A stretch of 64,000 bases of DNA, taken from NCBI GenBank assembly GCA_046328115.1, contig JAXLXE010000003.1, forward strand, positions 890,756 to 954,755, written 5' to 3'. Numbering within the stretch: position 1 is the first letter of the stretch; every line of letters starts with the position of its first letter. The stretch comes from JAXLXE01 sp046328115 (GTDB lineage Bacteria; Chloroflexota; UBA6077; JACCZL01). Below are positions 24,844 to 32,866 of the stretch, piece after piece. The notes below the pieces were generated by a model, which ran no database searches, was not told where the DNA came from, and was given only the letters and a program-made list of their open reading frames with translations. Both the position numbers and the translations under genes were made by a program.

Positions 24844-25608
24844 ATGTGGAACGCGTTTGAGACCGATGCTCATAAGGGCGTACTGACCCAGATCACCACC
24901 TACGCCGGCGGCAACGGCGACTTGATCCACGCATACGTCGCACGCCCAGAGGGTGACGGGCCGTTCCCCGGACTCGTGCTCATCCATCACATGCCCGGCT
25001 GGGATGAGTTCTATCAGGAGTTCGCCTTCCGCCTGGCCAACCACGGCTACACCGTGGTGGCCCCTGACCTGTACTGCCGCTACGGGCACGGCCGGCCGGA
25101 TGACATCACCGCCAAGGTACGCGCGGACGGTGGCGTGGCGGACGACAGCGTGGTGGCAGACTGCGAGGCCGCGATGCGCTGGCTCAAGTCCATGCCCACC
25201 AGCAACGGCAAGGTGGGTATCCTGGGCACGTGCTCAGGCGGACGCCATGCAACGCTCGTGGCGTCGCGTGTCCAGGGCTTTCACGCGCTCGTCGATCTCT
25301 GGGGCGGCGGCGTAGTGGCCTCCCCAGACCAGCTCACACCCAAACGCCCGGTCGCCCCGGTGGACTACACCGGTAGTCTGAACGTCCCGCTGCTCGGCAT
25401 CTTTGGGAACGACGATCAGTCACCGACCCCCGAAGCCGTAGACCAGCACGAAGCCGCCCTCAAGCAGCACGGCAAGCAATACGAGTTCCACCGCTACGAT
25501 GGCGCCGGCCACGGCTTCTTCTACTACGATCGCCCCGCCTACCGGCAGGAACAGGCCATGGACGCGTGGGCCAAGCTCTTTGCGTTCTTCAAAGCCAACC
25601 TGGCCTGA
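24844..25608 (+). CDS. Dienelactone hydrolase family protein
   Basis: This 254-residue alpha/beta hydrolase has a Cys-type nucleophile elbow GTCSGGR (Cys about residue 137), an acid in FGNDDQSPTP and a His in GAGHGFF. These are the Cys-Asp-His triad of dienelactone hydrolases. LVLIHHMPGWDEF forms the oxyanion strand. It should hydrolyse a lactone or ester in the cytoplasm; the exact substrate is not defined by context. It has its own promoter and a bidirectional hairpin terminator, so it is probably monocistronic. Confidence 0.88.
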   Translation: MWNAFETDAHKGVLTQITTYAGGNGDLIHAYVARPEGDGPFPGLVLIHHMPGWDEFYQEFAFRLANHGYTVVAPDLYCRYGHGRPDDITAKVRADGGVADDSVVADCEAAMRWLKSMPTSNGKVGILGTCSGGRHATLVASRVQGFHALVDLWGGGVVASPDQLTPKRPVAPVDYTGSLNVPLLGIFGNDDQSPTPEAVDQHEAALKQHGKQYEFHRYDGAGHGFFYYDRPAYRQEQAMDAWAKLFAFFKANLA

Positions 25609-25623
25609 CCAGCCTGTTGAGAA

Positions 25624-25649
25624 GTGGGCGGGGCGCATGCCCCGCCCAC
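25624..25649. terminator. Bidirectional hairpin between convergent genes
   Basis: GTGGGCGGGGC (25624-25634), GCAT, GCCCCGCCCAC (25639-25649) form an 11-bp perfect stem between the stop of the dienelactone hydrolase and the end of the minus-strand VOC gene. Confidence 0.65.
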
Positions 25650-25655
25650 CGACCA

Positions 25656-26111
25656 CTACTCTGGCGGTCGCTGGATCATCTCCAGCGTGATCCCATCCGG
25701 ATCCCAGAAGTACACCGCCCAGCCGCCCTTGTTGGGCCCCTGTGACGGGCTGACCGGCTCAGACTTGAATCGCACACCCGCCGCTGACAGCGCGCGGTAC
25801 GCCGCCCACATGTCGTCCACCGTGAACCCGATGTGCGCATTGCCCACGTCGTTCGTCTTGCAAGCCTCCGTCCCACCGGGCGGCGCCAGGTATTCGATGA
25901 TGTCCAGGTGGAGCCCGGGGATGTCCAGGCCGGCGATCTTCAGCCGCGCGCCCGGGATGCCCACGAGCGTGGGCATGTATTCAGCCTTCACCTCGCCGCG
26001 CTCGTAGCGCACCGTGAAACCCAGCAGATCCCGGTAGAACGCCACCGAGCGCTCCAGGTTGCTCACCGTGATACCAACGTGGTTCGCACTCAGGTTGAAC
26101 CCGCCGGCCAT
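25656..26111 (-). CDS. VOC-family (glyoxalase/dioxygenase fold) protein
   Basis: This 151-residue protein starts MAGGFNLSANHVGITVSNL. It has two beta-alpha-beta-beta-beta modules. The likely metal ligands are His in NHVGITV, His in GLHLDIIEY or in the second-module NAHIGFTVDD, and Glu in ITLEMIQ. The ATG overlaps the stop of the upstream E1 beta gene (TGATG), so it is translated with the dehydrogenase subunits. The longer frame from 26258 lies antisense inside that gene. It may isomerise or detoxify an oxo-acid intermediate; this is inferred from linkage alone. Confidence 0.8.
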   Translation of the reverse strand: MAGGFNLSANHVGITVSNLERSVAFYRDLLGFTVRYERGEVKAEYMPTLVGIPGARLKIAGLDIPGLHLDIIEYLAPPGGTEACKTNDVGNAHIGFTVDDMWAAYRALSAAGVRFKSEPVSPSQGPNKGGWAVYFWDPDGITLEMIQRPPE

Positions 26112-27076
26112 CAGACCGTCACCCCCGCCAGCATCGCTCTGATAGCGCCAGCGACCCGCGCCCGATCTGGAAGCACAAAGTCCTCCAGCACCGGGCTGTA
26201 CGGAATTGGCACCGCCGCGGTGCACAGCCGCTGGACCGGGGCCTTCAGCGCCCGGCACGTGTCCCAGTCCTCCACCGTCACCGCGGCGATCTCGGAGGCC
26301 ATCGAGCAGACCGGGGCCGACTCGTCCACCACGATCAGGCGACCCGTCTTACGGACCGACGCCCGGATGGCCTCCACGTCCAGCGGGACCAGCGTCCGCG
26401 GGTCCACGACCTCCACGGAGATCCCCTCTCGGGCAAGCTCCTCCGCCGCGGCCAGCGACTCGTGAACCATGAAGCCCAGCGCCACCACCGTCACGTCCGT
26501 CCCGGGTCGCTTGACATCCGCCACGCCAATCGGGACCAGATGGTCGCCGTCCGGGACATCCTCCTCGATCGGGTCGATCCGCCCCGGCTCGAAGCAGACC
26601 ACCGGGTTGTCGTCTCGGATGGCGCTCTTCAAGAGGCCCTTGGCATCAGATGCGCCAGACGGCAGCACCACCTTAAGGCCCGCCAGGTGCGAGTAGAGCG
26701 CGTAGCCCGTCTGGGAGTGTTGCGCCGCGGAGCGCGTACCATTCAGGTAGCTCGTGCGGAAGACAATAGGGAAGTCCCGCTGCCCGCCAAACATGTAGCG
26801 GATCTTGCACGCCTGGTTGACCACCTGGTCAAACGCCATGAAACTGAAGGTCACGGACCGCCAGTTCACCACCGGGCGAAATCCGCTGCCCGCCGAGCCC
26901 ACGGCCATACCGGTCAGCGTGGCCTCCGAGATCGGCGTGCGCCGCACCCGCATCTCGCCAAACTCCGCCAACAGTCCAGGCGACGGCGCCGTGGCCATGG
27001 TGTAGACCCGCGCGTCACGCCGCATCTCCTCGGTCATGGCGTCCTCGAGCGCGGCGGCAAAGCTCATTCTGGGCAT
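26111..27076 (-). CDS. 2-oxoacid/acetoin dehydrogenase E1 component, beta subunit
   Basis: This 321-residue thiamine-diphosphate enzyme subunit starts MPRMSFAAALEDAM, with GAGG 8 nt before the ATG. It has TPISEATLTGMAVGSA, VFRTSYLNG, and the C-terminal transketolase domain with VEVVDPRTLVPLDVEAI and VVDESAP. It follows the alpha subunit by 10 nt. Together they decarboxylate a 2-oxo acid or cleave acetoin. No E2 or E3 gene is present in the window, so the acyl acceptor must be encoded elsewhere or the enzyme acts alone. The VOC gene overlaps its stop. Confidence 0.9.
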   Translation of the reverse strand: MPRMSFAAALEDAMTEEMRRDARVYTMATAPSPGLLAEFGEMRVRRTPISEATLTGMAVGSAGSGFRPVVNWRSVTFSFMAFDQVVNQACKIRYMFGGQRDFPIVFRTSYLNGTRSAAQHSQTGYALYSHLAGLKVVLPSGASDAKGLLKSAIRDDNPVVCFEPGRIDPIEEDVPDGDHLVPIGVADVKRPGTDVTVVALGFMVHESLAAAEELAREGISVEVVDPRTLVPLDVEAIRASVRKTGRLIVVDESAPVCSMASEIAAVTVEDWDTCRALKAPVQRLCTAAVPIPYSPVLEDFVLPDRARVAGAIRAMLAGVTV

Positions 27077-27086
27077 GTTCGGCCTC

Positions 27087-28091
27087 CTATCGCCCGGCGC
27101 CCGTCGGCGCAAAGACGTCTTCCAAAGCCTCCTCGGGACTGGGGAACGGGCTCGCCTCGGCAAAGGCTACCGCGTCATCCAGGTCGCTCTCAATCGACGC
27201 CCGCACATCGGCGAGCTGATCCTGGCTCGCCAGGCCCCGCCCGGTGATCACCTGCTCGAATAGCGCTATCGGATCGCGCGCCATCCAGTGTGCGATCAGC
27301 TCCGGCGGCCGCCTGTCGGGCGCCACCACGTCCCGCAAAGCGTGCTGCTTCTGCCGCCACGTCTTGCACTCCAGCAGCGTGGGGCCCTGCCCCGCCCGGG
27401 CGCGGGCAACCGCCGTCGCGGCCGCGGCGTGCACGGCCTGGACGTCGTTCCCGTCCACCACCACGCCTGGCATGTCATACCCCGCGGCCAGCTTCACCAC
27501 GTCCACCGCCGCCAGGCCAGCCGTCACCGGTGTGTCCACCGCGTACTGGTTGTTCTCACACACCCAGATCACCGGCAGCTTCCACAGCGAGGCGATGTTG
27601 AACGATTCGTGCAGCGGGCCCTCGCCCGTGGCGCCATCACCGAAGAAGCCAACCGCCACGCCATCGCTGCCCTCGAGCTGGGCCGCCAGACCGGCCCCCG
27701 CCGTGATCGGCAGCCCACCGCCGACGATGCCGTTCGCCCCCAGCATGCCCACGTCGAAGTCGGCGATGTGCATGGAGCCGCCCTTACCCTTGCAGTACCC
27801 ATCCCGGCGGCCAAACAGCTCCGCCATCATCCGCCCCACGTTGGCGCCCTTGGCCACGCAGTGGCCGTGGCCGCGATGGTTGCTGACGATGCGGTCGGTC
27901 GGTCGCAGGTTCGCGCACACGCCAACGGCGATGGCCTCCTGTCCGATGTAGGGGTGGACAACACCGTAGATCCGATCCTCTAACCGCAGCTCCAGCGCGC
28001 GCTCCTCGAAGCGTCTGATCAATACCATCTGGCGGAACAGATCCAGGGCCAGCGCCGCGTCCAGCGGCGCCGCCACGTTACCGGTGGTCAT
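27087..28091 (-). CDS. 2-oxoacid/acetoin dehydrogenase E1 component, alpha subunit
   Basis: The product has 334 residues from the ATG at 28091; the frame extends upstream but without homology. MVLIRRFEERA begins the conserved core. HPYIGQEAIAVGV and the Ser-containing GKGGSMHIAD loop follow. GDGATGEGPLHESFN to CENNQYAVDTP is the thiamine-diphosphate GDG-NN motif with Mg ligands. VDGNDVQAVHAAA is also family-typical. The sequence resembles acetoin dehydrogenase AcoA and pyruvate dehydrogenase PdhA about equally. It is the first gene of a three-gene minus-strand operon, divergent from an enolase-superfamily gene. Confidence 0.9.
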   Translation of the reverse strand: MTTGNVAAPLDAALALDLFRQMVLIRRFEERALELRLEDRIYGVVHPYIGQEAIAVGVCANLRPTDRIVSNHRGHGHCVAKGANVGRMMAELFGRRDGYCKGKGGSMHIADFDVGMLGANGIVGGGLPITAGAGLAAQLEGSDGVAVGFFGDGATGEGPLHESFNIASLWKLPVIWVCENNQYAVDTPVTAGLAAVDVVKLAAGYDMPGVVVDGNDVQAVHAAAATAVARARAGQGPTLLECKTWRQKQHALRDVVAPDRRPPELIAHWMARDPIALFEQVITGRGLASQDQLADVRASIESDLDDAVAFAEASPFPSPEEALEDVFAPTGAGR

Positions 28092-28159
28092 ATGCGCGAC
28101 TCCCAGGTCAGCAGTGTGGCTCTCGGTCGCCCGGCCACCATGATATCCACACCCGGAAA

Positions 28160-28171
28160 TCGGCGCGCCGA
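28160..28171. promoter_or_regulatory. 12-bp palindrome in divergent intergenic region
   Basis: TCGGCGCGCCGA is a perfect palindrome midway between the E1 alpha gene (start 28091, minus) and the enolase-superfamily gene (start 28243, plus). It could be a shared operator, but GC-rich palindromes of this length also arise by chance here. Confidence 0.25.
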
Positions 28172-28242
28172 GCGCCGGTCCGGTACGATGGCCCCGCCAA
28201 TCGAAGCAACGAGCCGCCATCGAGCGGCGGGGGAGCCTACTG

Positions 28243-29406
28243 ATGAAGATCACCAAAGTCACACCCTGGACCGTATGGGGACCGCCTGAGGAGGCGGGCG
28301 GCCGCGCGAGCGCTGGTGGACGCCTGACGTACGTGTTCGTCCAGGTGGAGACGGATGAGGGGTTGACCGGCTGGGGGGAGATCACCACCTACCCGGGCCC
28401 CGTAGCCAACCGCACCATCACCGCCGCCCTCCGCGAACTGGACGGCTTCCTCCAGGGCGATGACCCCCGCCAGGTGGAGGCCATCTGGCACAAGATCTTC
28501 CGCGCCTATACCTACATGGGCACGCGCGGCGCCACCACCGCCATGATCAGCGGGATCGACATCGCGCTGTGGGACATCAAGGCCCAGGCGCTGGGCGTCC
28601 CCATCTACGAGCTGCTGGGCGGTGCCGTGCGACCCGATGTCCCGCTCTACACGCACTTCCAGTACGCCACCACCGTGGAGCAGATGGTGGCCAACGCCAC
28701 CGGTGAAGTAGCGAACGGCTCCCGGGCCATCAAGACTGATCCGTTCATGGCGGCCGGCAACCTGAGCAACCACGAATACGTGGACGGCCAGATCGACCGC
28801 GACATCGAGAACACCGCCGTCAAGATGATCGAGGGCATCCGCAGGGCCGTTGGGCCTGACGTGGAGGTCCTGATCGACGCGCACGCCAAGTACAACGTAC
28901 CCACGGCCGTGCGCCTGGCCACTCGCCTCGCCCCGTACGAGATCACCTGGTTCGAGGAGCCCTGCCCGCCAGAGAGCTACGACGCGCTGGAGCAGGTTCG
29001 CAGCCAGATCCCCACGCGCGTCTGCGTGGGAGAGCGGCTCTACACGCGCTACGAATTCCTGCCGGTGCTCAACCGGCGGCTGTCCGACTTCATCATGCCG
29101 GACGTCACCTGGACCGGCGGCATCTCCGAGCTAAAGAAGATCGCCACCCTCGCGGAGACCTTCTACGTGCCGATCTCGCCGCACGATGCCAGCGGCCCGG
29201 TGAACGTGATGGCGGGCGCCCAGGTGGCCATCTCCGTTCCCAACTTCTACAAGCTTGAGGCGCGGCGCGTGAAGATGGACTTCTACAACCAGTTCGTAGA
29301 GGAGCCGCTCGTGGTCCGCGGCCACGCCCTTCAGGTGCCAAATGTGCCCGGCCTTGGTGTCAAGCTCAATCTGGATTACCTGAAGAAGCACCAGGTGGAA
29401 GAGTAG
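28243..29406 (+). CDS. Mandelate racemase/muconate lactonizing (enolase superfamily) protein, galactonate-dehydratase-like
   Basis: This 387-residue protein has an N-terminal capping domain, then a TIM barrel with metal ligands in LIDAHAKYN (Asp), ITWFEEPCPP (Glu) and CVGERLYTR (Glu). The IKTDPF strand and the ISPHDASGP His match the acid-sugar dehydratase group (DgoD-like). It should abstract the proton alpha to a carboxylate, probably dehydrating an aldonic acid. It is followed 19 nt later by an amidohydrolase 2 gene, so a sugar-acid or lactone route is plausible. A GGGGGAG ribosome site precedes the ATG. Confidence 0.88.
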   Translation: MKITKVTPWTVWGPPEEAGGRASAGGRLTYVFVQVETDEGLTGWGEITTYPGPVANRTITAALRELDGFLQGDDPRQVEAIWHKIFRAYTYMGTRGATTAMISGIDIALWDIKAQALGVPIYELLGGAVRPDVPLYTHFQYATTVEQMVANATGEVANGSRAIKTDPFMAAGNLSNHEYVDGQIDRDIENTAVKMIEGIRRAVGPDVEVLIDAHAKYNVPTAVRLATRLAPYEITWFEEPCPPESYDALEQVRSQIPTRVCVGERLYTRYEFLPVLNRRLSDFIMPDVTWTGGISELKKIATLAETFYVPISPHDASGPVNVMAGAQVAISVPNFYKLEARRVKMDFYNQFVEEPLVVRGHALQVPNVPGLGVKLNLDYLKKHQVEE

Positions 29407-29425
29407 ACGGGGCCCGGGTAGCGCG

Positions 29426-30286
29426 ATGACCGTCACAGATGCCCAGCTCCACGTCTGGGAGGCCGATCGACCGGACCGGCCCTGGGACCGCCAGCATGCG
29501 CCCCAGCTTCCGGACCCGTTCACCGTCGACAAAGTCATCGCCCTGCTGGACACCAACGGCGTGGACCGGGCGGTGCTGGTGCCGCCGCTCGTCAGCGGTT
29601 TCAACAGCACCACCGCCAACGCCTACGCGCTGGAGGCGGCGGCGGCGCATCCCCACCGCCTCTGCGTCATGGGACGCTTCGATCCGCGCCCGGCCAGCGC
29701 GCCGGCCACACTGCAGCGCTGGCTGGACACCCCCGGCATGCGCGGCGTCCGGCTGTCGCTGGAGGGCCCGCCTGCTCCGCAGGTCTTCGAGGAGGGCGCG
29801 CTGGAGTGGTTCTGGCCGGCCGCGGAGCGCCTGGGAGTCCCCGTCTTCATCGTCAGGCCTGGTCGGCCAGAGGACCTGGCGGAGGTAGCTCGCCGCCATC
29901 CCAATCTCCACATAAGCTGCGACCACCTGGCCATGCCGGGTGCGCTCGGTCCCGCCGAGATGCCCGCTCACGTGGAACGGCTCGCCGTCCTGGTGCCACA
30001 CGCCAACGTCATCGTGAAGATCTCATCGCTGGCGTCCAGGAGCCAGGAGCCCTTTCCGTTCCAGGATCTGCATAGCCCGCTGCGGCGCGTGTATGAGTTG
30101 TTCGGAGCCTCACGCATCGCCTGGGCCACGGACTACACGGCCATGCGGGGGCGCGCCGGAGACCACGTCAGCTATGCGGATGCGCGTGACTTCGTGAGCC
30201 GGGCACTGCCAAGGTTGTCAGATCAGGAGCGTGCGGACATCTTCAACGGCACCATCGAGCGTTTTCTCCACTGGCCCGCGGCGTAG
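29426..30286 (+). CDS. Amidohydrolase family 2 (metal-dependent lactonase-like)
   Basis: This 286-residue TIM-barrel hydrolase has N-terminal VTDAQLHVWE (metal-binding position of HxH/HxW type), VLVPPLVSGFN, GMRGVRLSLEGP, LHISCDHLAMP and a late WATDYTAMRG Asp ligand. FNGTIERFL ends the family domain. Such enzymes hydrolyse lactones such as L-fuconolactone or 2-pyrone-4,6-dicarboxylate. Placed after a sugar-acid dehydratase, a sugar-lactonase role is plausible but unproven. Confidence 0.83.
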   Translation: MTVTDAQLHVWEADRPDRPWDRQHAPQLPDPFTVDKVIALLDTNGVDRAVLVPPLVSGFNSTTANAYALEAAAAHPHRLCVMGRFDPRPASAPATLQRWLDTPGMRGVRLSLEGPPAPQVFEEGALEWFWPAAERLGVPVFIVRPGRPEDLAEVARRHPNLHISCDHLAMPGALGPAEMPAHVERLAVLVPHANVIVKISSLASRSQEPFPFQDLHSPLRRVYELFGASRIAWATDYTAMRGRAGDHVSYADARDFVSRALPRLSDQERADIFNGTIERFLHWPAA

Positions 30287-30363
30287 CCGCCCTCAACCGC
30301 TATCATCCGCCGACGCCACCCGGATGTGGCTAGCCGATTGTGGTGAAGAGGAGGGACTCCATC

Positions 30364-30783
30364 ATGGCACGGAAGGTAGGGCCACGACTGCAAGCGTTCT
30401 TCAGCGAGAAGCTCGCCGCCATCGTGGCCACCACAAACGACCGCGGCTCCGTCGAGATGACGCCCATCTGGTACGAGTTCGCGGACGGACACATCATGCT
30501 CAACGGCGACAAGACCCGCATCTGGCTCAAGCGCATGGAGGAGTCGGGCCGGGTCACGTTCTTCGTGATGGACCGCGACAACCTCTGGCGCTGGGTCCAG
30601 GTGTGGGGCAACGTAGTAGAGGCGAAAGAGGATGTCAACGGCGACCATATCAACCGCCTGGCACACCGCTACCGAGGCACCGACTACCCGGGCGACCGCT
30701 CCACGCGCCGCACGCTCAAGGTAGAAGTCACGGCCGTGAAAGGCGCGGACGGCGACCGCACCGTCAAGTGGGACCTGGACTGA
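30364..30783 (+). CDS. PPOX-class (pyridoxamine phosphate oxidase fold) F420/flavin protein
   Basis: This 139-residue split-barrel protein starts MARKVGPRLQAFF after AAGAGGAGGG. It has VATTNDRGSVEMTPIWYEF, the strand pair and KTRIWLKRM loop that bind the cofactor phosphate, VTFFVMDRDNLWRWVQVWG and LAHRYRGTDYPG. This pattern is typical of F420-binding PPOX proteins. It is likely a small redox enzyme of unknown substrate. A strong hairpin follows at once. Confidence 0.8.
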   Translation: MARKVGPRLQAFFSEKLAAIVATTNDRGSVEMTPIWYEFADGHIMLNGDKTRIWLKRMEESGRVTFFVMDRDNLWRWVQVWGNVVEAKEDVNGDHINRLAHRYRGTDYPGDRSTRRTLKVEVTAVKGADGDRTVKWDLD

Positions 30784-30784
30784 A

Positions 30785-31126
30785 TCAGAGCGGGTAGTCG
30801 GTGCCGCGCGCACCGACTGCCCGCTCCAGTAAGGGCTGGAACGGATCGAGCGTTCGCGCGCCGGTACGCGCCACATCGGAGACGTTTCCCGTCACGAAGA
30901 CGAATTCACGCACTCTTGCGGTGGCGGCCATCAACCCATCGATAGTGGGGACCGGGCCAACCACGCCCGATTGACCCCACTCCTCGGCGATCTCCCGATC
31001 TACCGGGATCACCCGTTCGGCGAGGAACACTATCTCGTTTGCTACGCTCTCGAACCACTGGCGGACGTCGGGGTCGCACGTGGGTCATCTGAACTCTGAG
31101 ACCACGTTCGTATCAAGCAGATACAT
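30785..31126 (-). pseudogene. VapC-type PIN toxin, inactivated by a stop codon and an internal deletion
   Basis: The ATG at 31126 overlaps the antitoxin stop and opens MYLLDTNVVSEFR. Codon 14 (31087-31085) is then TGA. The same frame continues with CDPDVRQWFESV, ILPVD-like VIPVDREIAEEWG, TIDGLMAATA and VTGNVSD, the usual PIN C-terminal part. Between about residues 27 and 30 the roughly 35-residue helical section that carries a catalytic Glu in PIN toxins is missing. Neither a truncated nor a readthrough product should be an active RNase. The 3' end lies inside a strong hairpin. Confidence 0.85.
30788..30826. terminator. Bidirectional 17-bp hairpin
   Basis: The arms 30788-30804 (GAGCGGGTAGTCGGTGC) and 30810-30826 pair over 17 bp with a single G-U pair and a 5-nt loop. 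It serves the plus-strand PPOX gene and overlaps the last codons of the broken toxin gene on the minus strand. Confidence 0.7.
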
Positions 31127-31368
31127 CAGAAGTCGATCTCGCGCGGGAGGTCGGACAGCCGATCGAGCTCCAGGTCTTCGAGGCTGGGGCTCGACAGCAG
31201 GAACTCCTTGAGGCCGGTTCGCCTGCCGGCGAGCTTCGCGTAGTCGTCTTTGGAGATCAGGATCGCCGCGGGTTCGCCGTGACGGGTGATCGTCTGTGGC
31301 CCTTCAGTCTCAGCTCTCCGGAGCATCTCGCTGAACCGATGCTTCGCCTCTTGGATCTGCCAGGACAT
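31126..31368 (-). CDS. Phd/YefM-type antitoxin
   Basis: This 80-residue protein begins MSWQIQEAKHRFSEMLRRAE and has the TITRHGEPAAILISKDDYAKL core of Phd-fold antitoxins, which bind operator DNA. The C-terminal 25 residues (LSSPSLEDLELDRLSDLPREIDF region) are the expected PIN-toxin-binding tail. The gene overlaps the toxin start by ATGA. The antitoxin frame is intact while its toxin is broken. An inverted repeat suited to autoregulation lies 15 nt upstream of its start. Confidence 0.88.
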   Translation of the reverse strand: MSWQIQEAKHRFSEMLRRAETEGPQTITRHGEPAAILISKDDYAKLAGRRTGLKEFLLSSPSLEDLELDRLSDLPREIDF

Positions 31369-31382
31369 CGGCCCACCTCTAT

Positions 31383-31395
31383 CTGGACTGTCCAG
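31383..31395. promoter_or_regulatory. Likely autoregulatory operator of the Phd/PIN locus
   Basis: CTGGAC T GTCCAG is a 13-nt inverted repeat centred on 31389, about 20 nt upstream of the antitoxin ATG on the minus strand, between a possible -10 (TGATAC) and the start codon. Phd-type antitoxins bind short palindromes in this position. Confidence 0.5.
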
Positions 31396-31420
31396 TGGTA
31401 TCAGCGTCTGCTGCGTGGCG

Positions 31421-32866
31421 TCACCCGGGAATGTCCTGCGCCGGCCGCGCCGCCGTCGTCACCGCGCCGATCGCCGTGATCACGGACGCCACGGTCAGCC
31501 CGGCGCCCGCCGCCGCCACGATCGCCGCCGCCGTCTGCCCCTCCCGGTGCAGCACCGTGTTGAAGATCGCCGCGGCCACGCCGAACCCCAGGACGTTGCC
31601 GAGCATGCGGGAGGTGGCCAGGATTCCAGACGCCACGCCTCGATGCTCGCGGGGAACCGCGCCCATCACCGCGCTGCTGTTCGGTGAAGTGAACAGGCCA
31701 ATGCCCAGGCCCACCAGCGCCAGTGAGCCCACCACGTACGCGAGCGATCCATCTGACCCGGCCCGCGACAGCAGAAACAGGCCAATCGACAGGACGGCCA
31801 TGCCGATTGTGCCGGGAATCCTCGAGCCAACCCTGTCCGACAACGCGCCACTCAATGAGGCGGTCGCCGCCATTACGATCGGCTGGGCGGTCAGGATGAA
31901 CCCGGCCGTGGAAGGCGCGATACCTCTGCCCTGGAGCAGATAGAACGGCATCAAGAAGAACGTGGAGCTCACGCCCATGTAGTTCAGTATCGTGCTCATC
32001 ACCGGCAGCGTGAAGGCACGACGTCGAAAAAGCCCCAGATTCAGCATGGGGCTGGCCACGCGAAGCTCGATCGCGGCGAAGATCCCCATGACGCAGGCGC
32101 CAACCAACAGGCAGCCCAAAGTAATCGGCGATATCCATCCCCACTCGTGGCCGCGGTTCATCGCCAGCAGCAGCACCGTGAGACCCACGAGGTATGCCGC
32201 CGCTCCGACCCGGTCAAACGTCTCTCCTCGATTTCGCGGAGCATCGGCCGGCACGAAGCGCCGTGTCAGCACCAGCACCACCAGCGACACCGGCACGTTG
32301 ACGAGGAACACCGCCCGCCAGCCCAACGCCATGGTCAGCCAGCCGCCCAGGGGCGGCCCCGTAGCCAGGCCCAGGTACACGGCAGACGCCTGGAACCCCA
32401 TGGCGCGCCCGCGCTGACTTGGCGGGAACACCCGTGTCAGGATCGCCGCCGACGTAGCGACGCACATCGAGCCGCCAATGGCCTGCGGGATCCGCGCCGC
32501 GATGAGGATCTCGGCAGAGGGCGCCAGCCCACACAAGAGCGAGCCCGCGAAGAACACGTACAGGCCAATCGTGTAGATCCGGCGGTGCCCGCGCAGGTCT
32601 CCTAGCCGTCCGAAGCTGAGCAGGAAGCCGCTCTGAATCAGCATGAACACCACCACCACCCACTCGGTGGTGGCCACTTCCGCGCCCAGCGACTCCGTAA
32701 CGATGGGCAGGATGGCGTTGACCACGCTCTGTCCCAGCGCGGACATGTAGGCACCGCAGCCCAGAGCGATCAGCGCCGTCTTCGTACCGTGAGTGGCGGC
32801 GGCGGCCGAGGCCGCCTCAGCCGCCGCCGCCACCGCGCGCGGGCGAGCCAGATCCGACGTGCTCAA
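31421..32866 (-). CDS. MFS transporter, DHA2 (EmrB/QacA) type
   Basis: This 481-residue membrane protein should have about 14 helices. Motif A is GRLGDLRGHRRIY between helices 2 and 3, and GPPLGGWLTMALGWRAVFLVNVPV is the drug-antiporter motif C region. It probably exports a small molecule by proton antiport. The start is TTG at 32866 (TTGAGCACG), overlapping the stop of the upstream dehydrogenase by 4 nt, so translation is probably coupled. An Ala-rich N-terminus of 25 residues precedes the first helix. Confidence 0.88.
   Translation of the reverse strand: MSTSDLARPRAVAAAAEAASAAAATHGTKTALIALGCGAYMSALGQSVVNAILPIVTESLGAEVATTEWVVVVFMLIQSGFLLSFGRLGDLRGHRRIYTIGLYVFFAGSLLCGLAPSAEILIAARIPQAIGGSMCVATSAAILTRVFPPSQRGRAMGFQASAVYLGLATGPPLGGWLTMALGWRAVFLVNVPVSLVVLVLTRRFVPADAPRNRGETFDRVGAAAYLVGLTVLLLAMNRGHEWGWISPITLGCLLVGACVMGIFAAIELRVASPMLNLGLFRRRAFTLPVMSTILNYMGVSSTFFLMPFYLLQGRGIAPSTAGFILTAQPIVMAATASLSGALSDRVGSRIPGTIGMAVLSIGLFLLSRAGSDGSLAYVVGSLALVGLGIGLFTSPNSSAVMGAVPREHRGVASGILATSRMLGNVLGFGVAAAIFNTVLHREGQTAAAIVAAAGAGLTVASVITAIGAVTTAARPAQDIPG

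Noticed and set aside
31085..31087. TGA in the PIN toxin as a selenocysteine codon or a changed genetic code
   Set aside because: No catalytic Cys/Sec is expected there, no SECIS-like stem follows, many genes here end at TGA, and the other broken toxin uses TAA.
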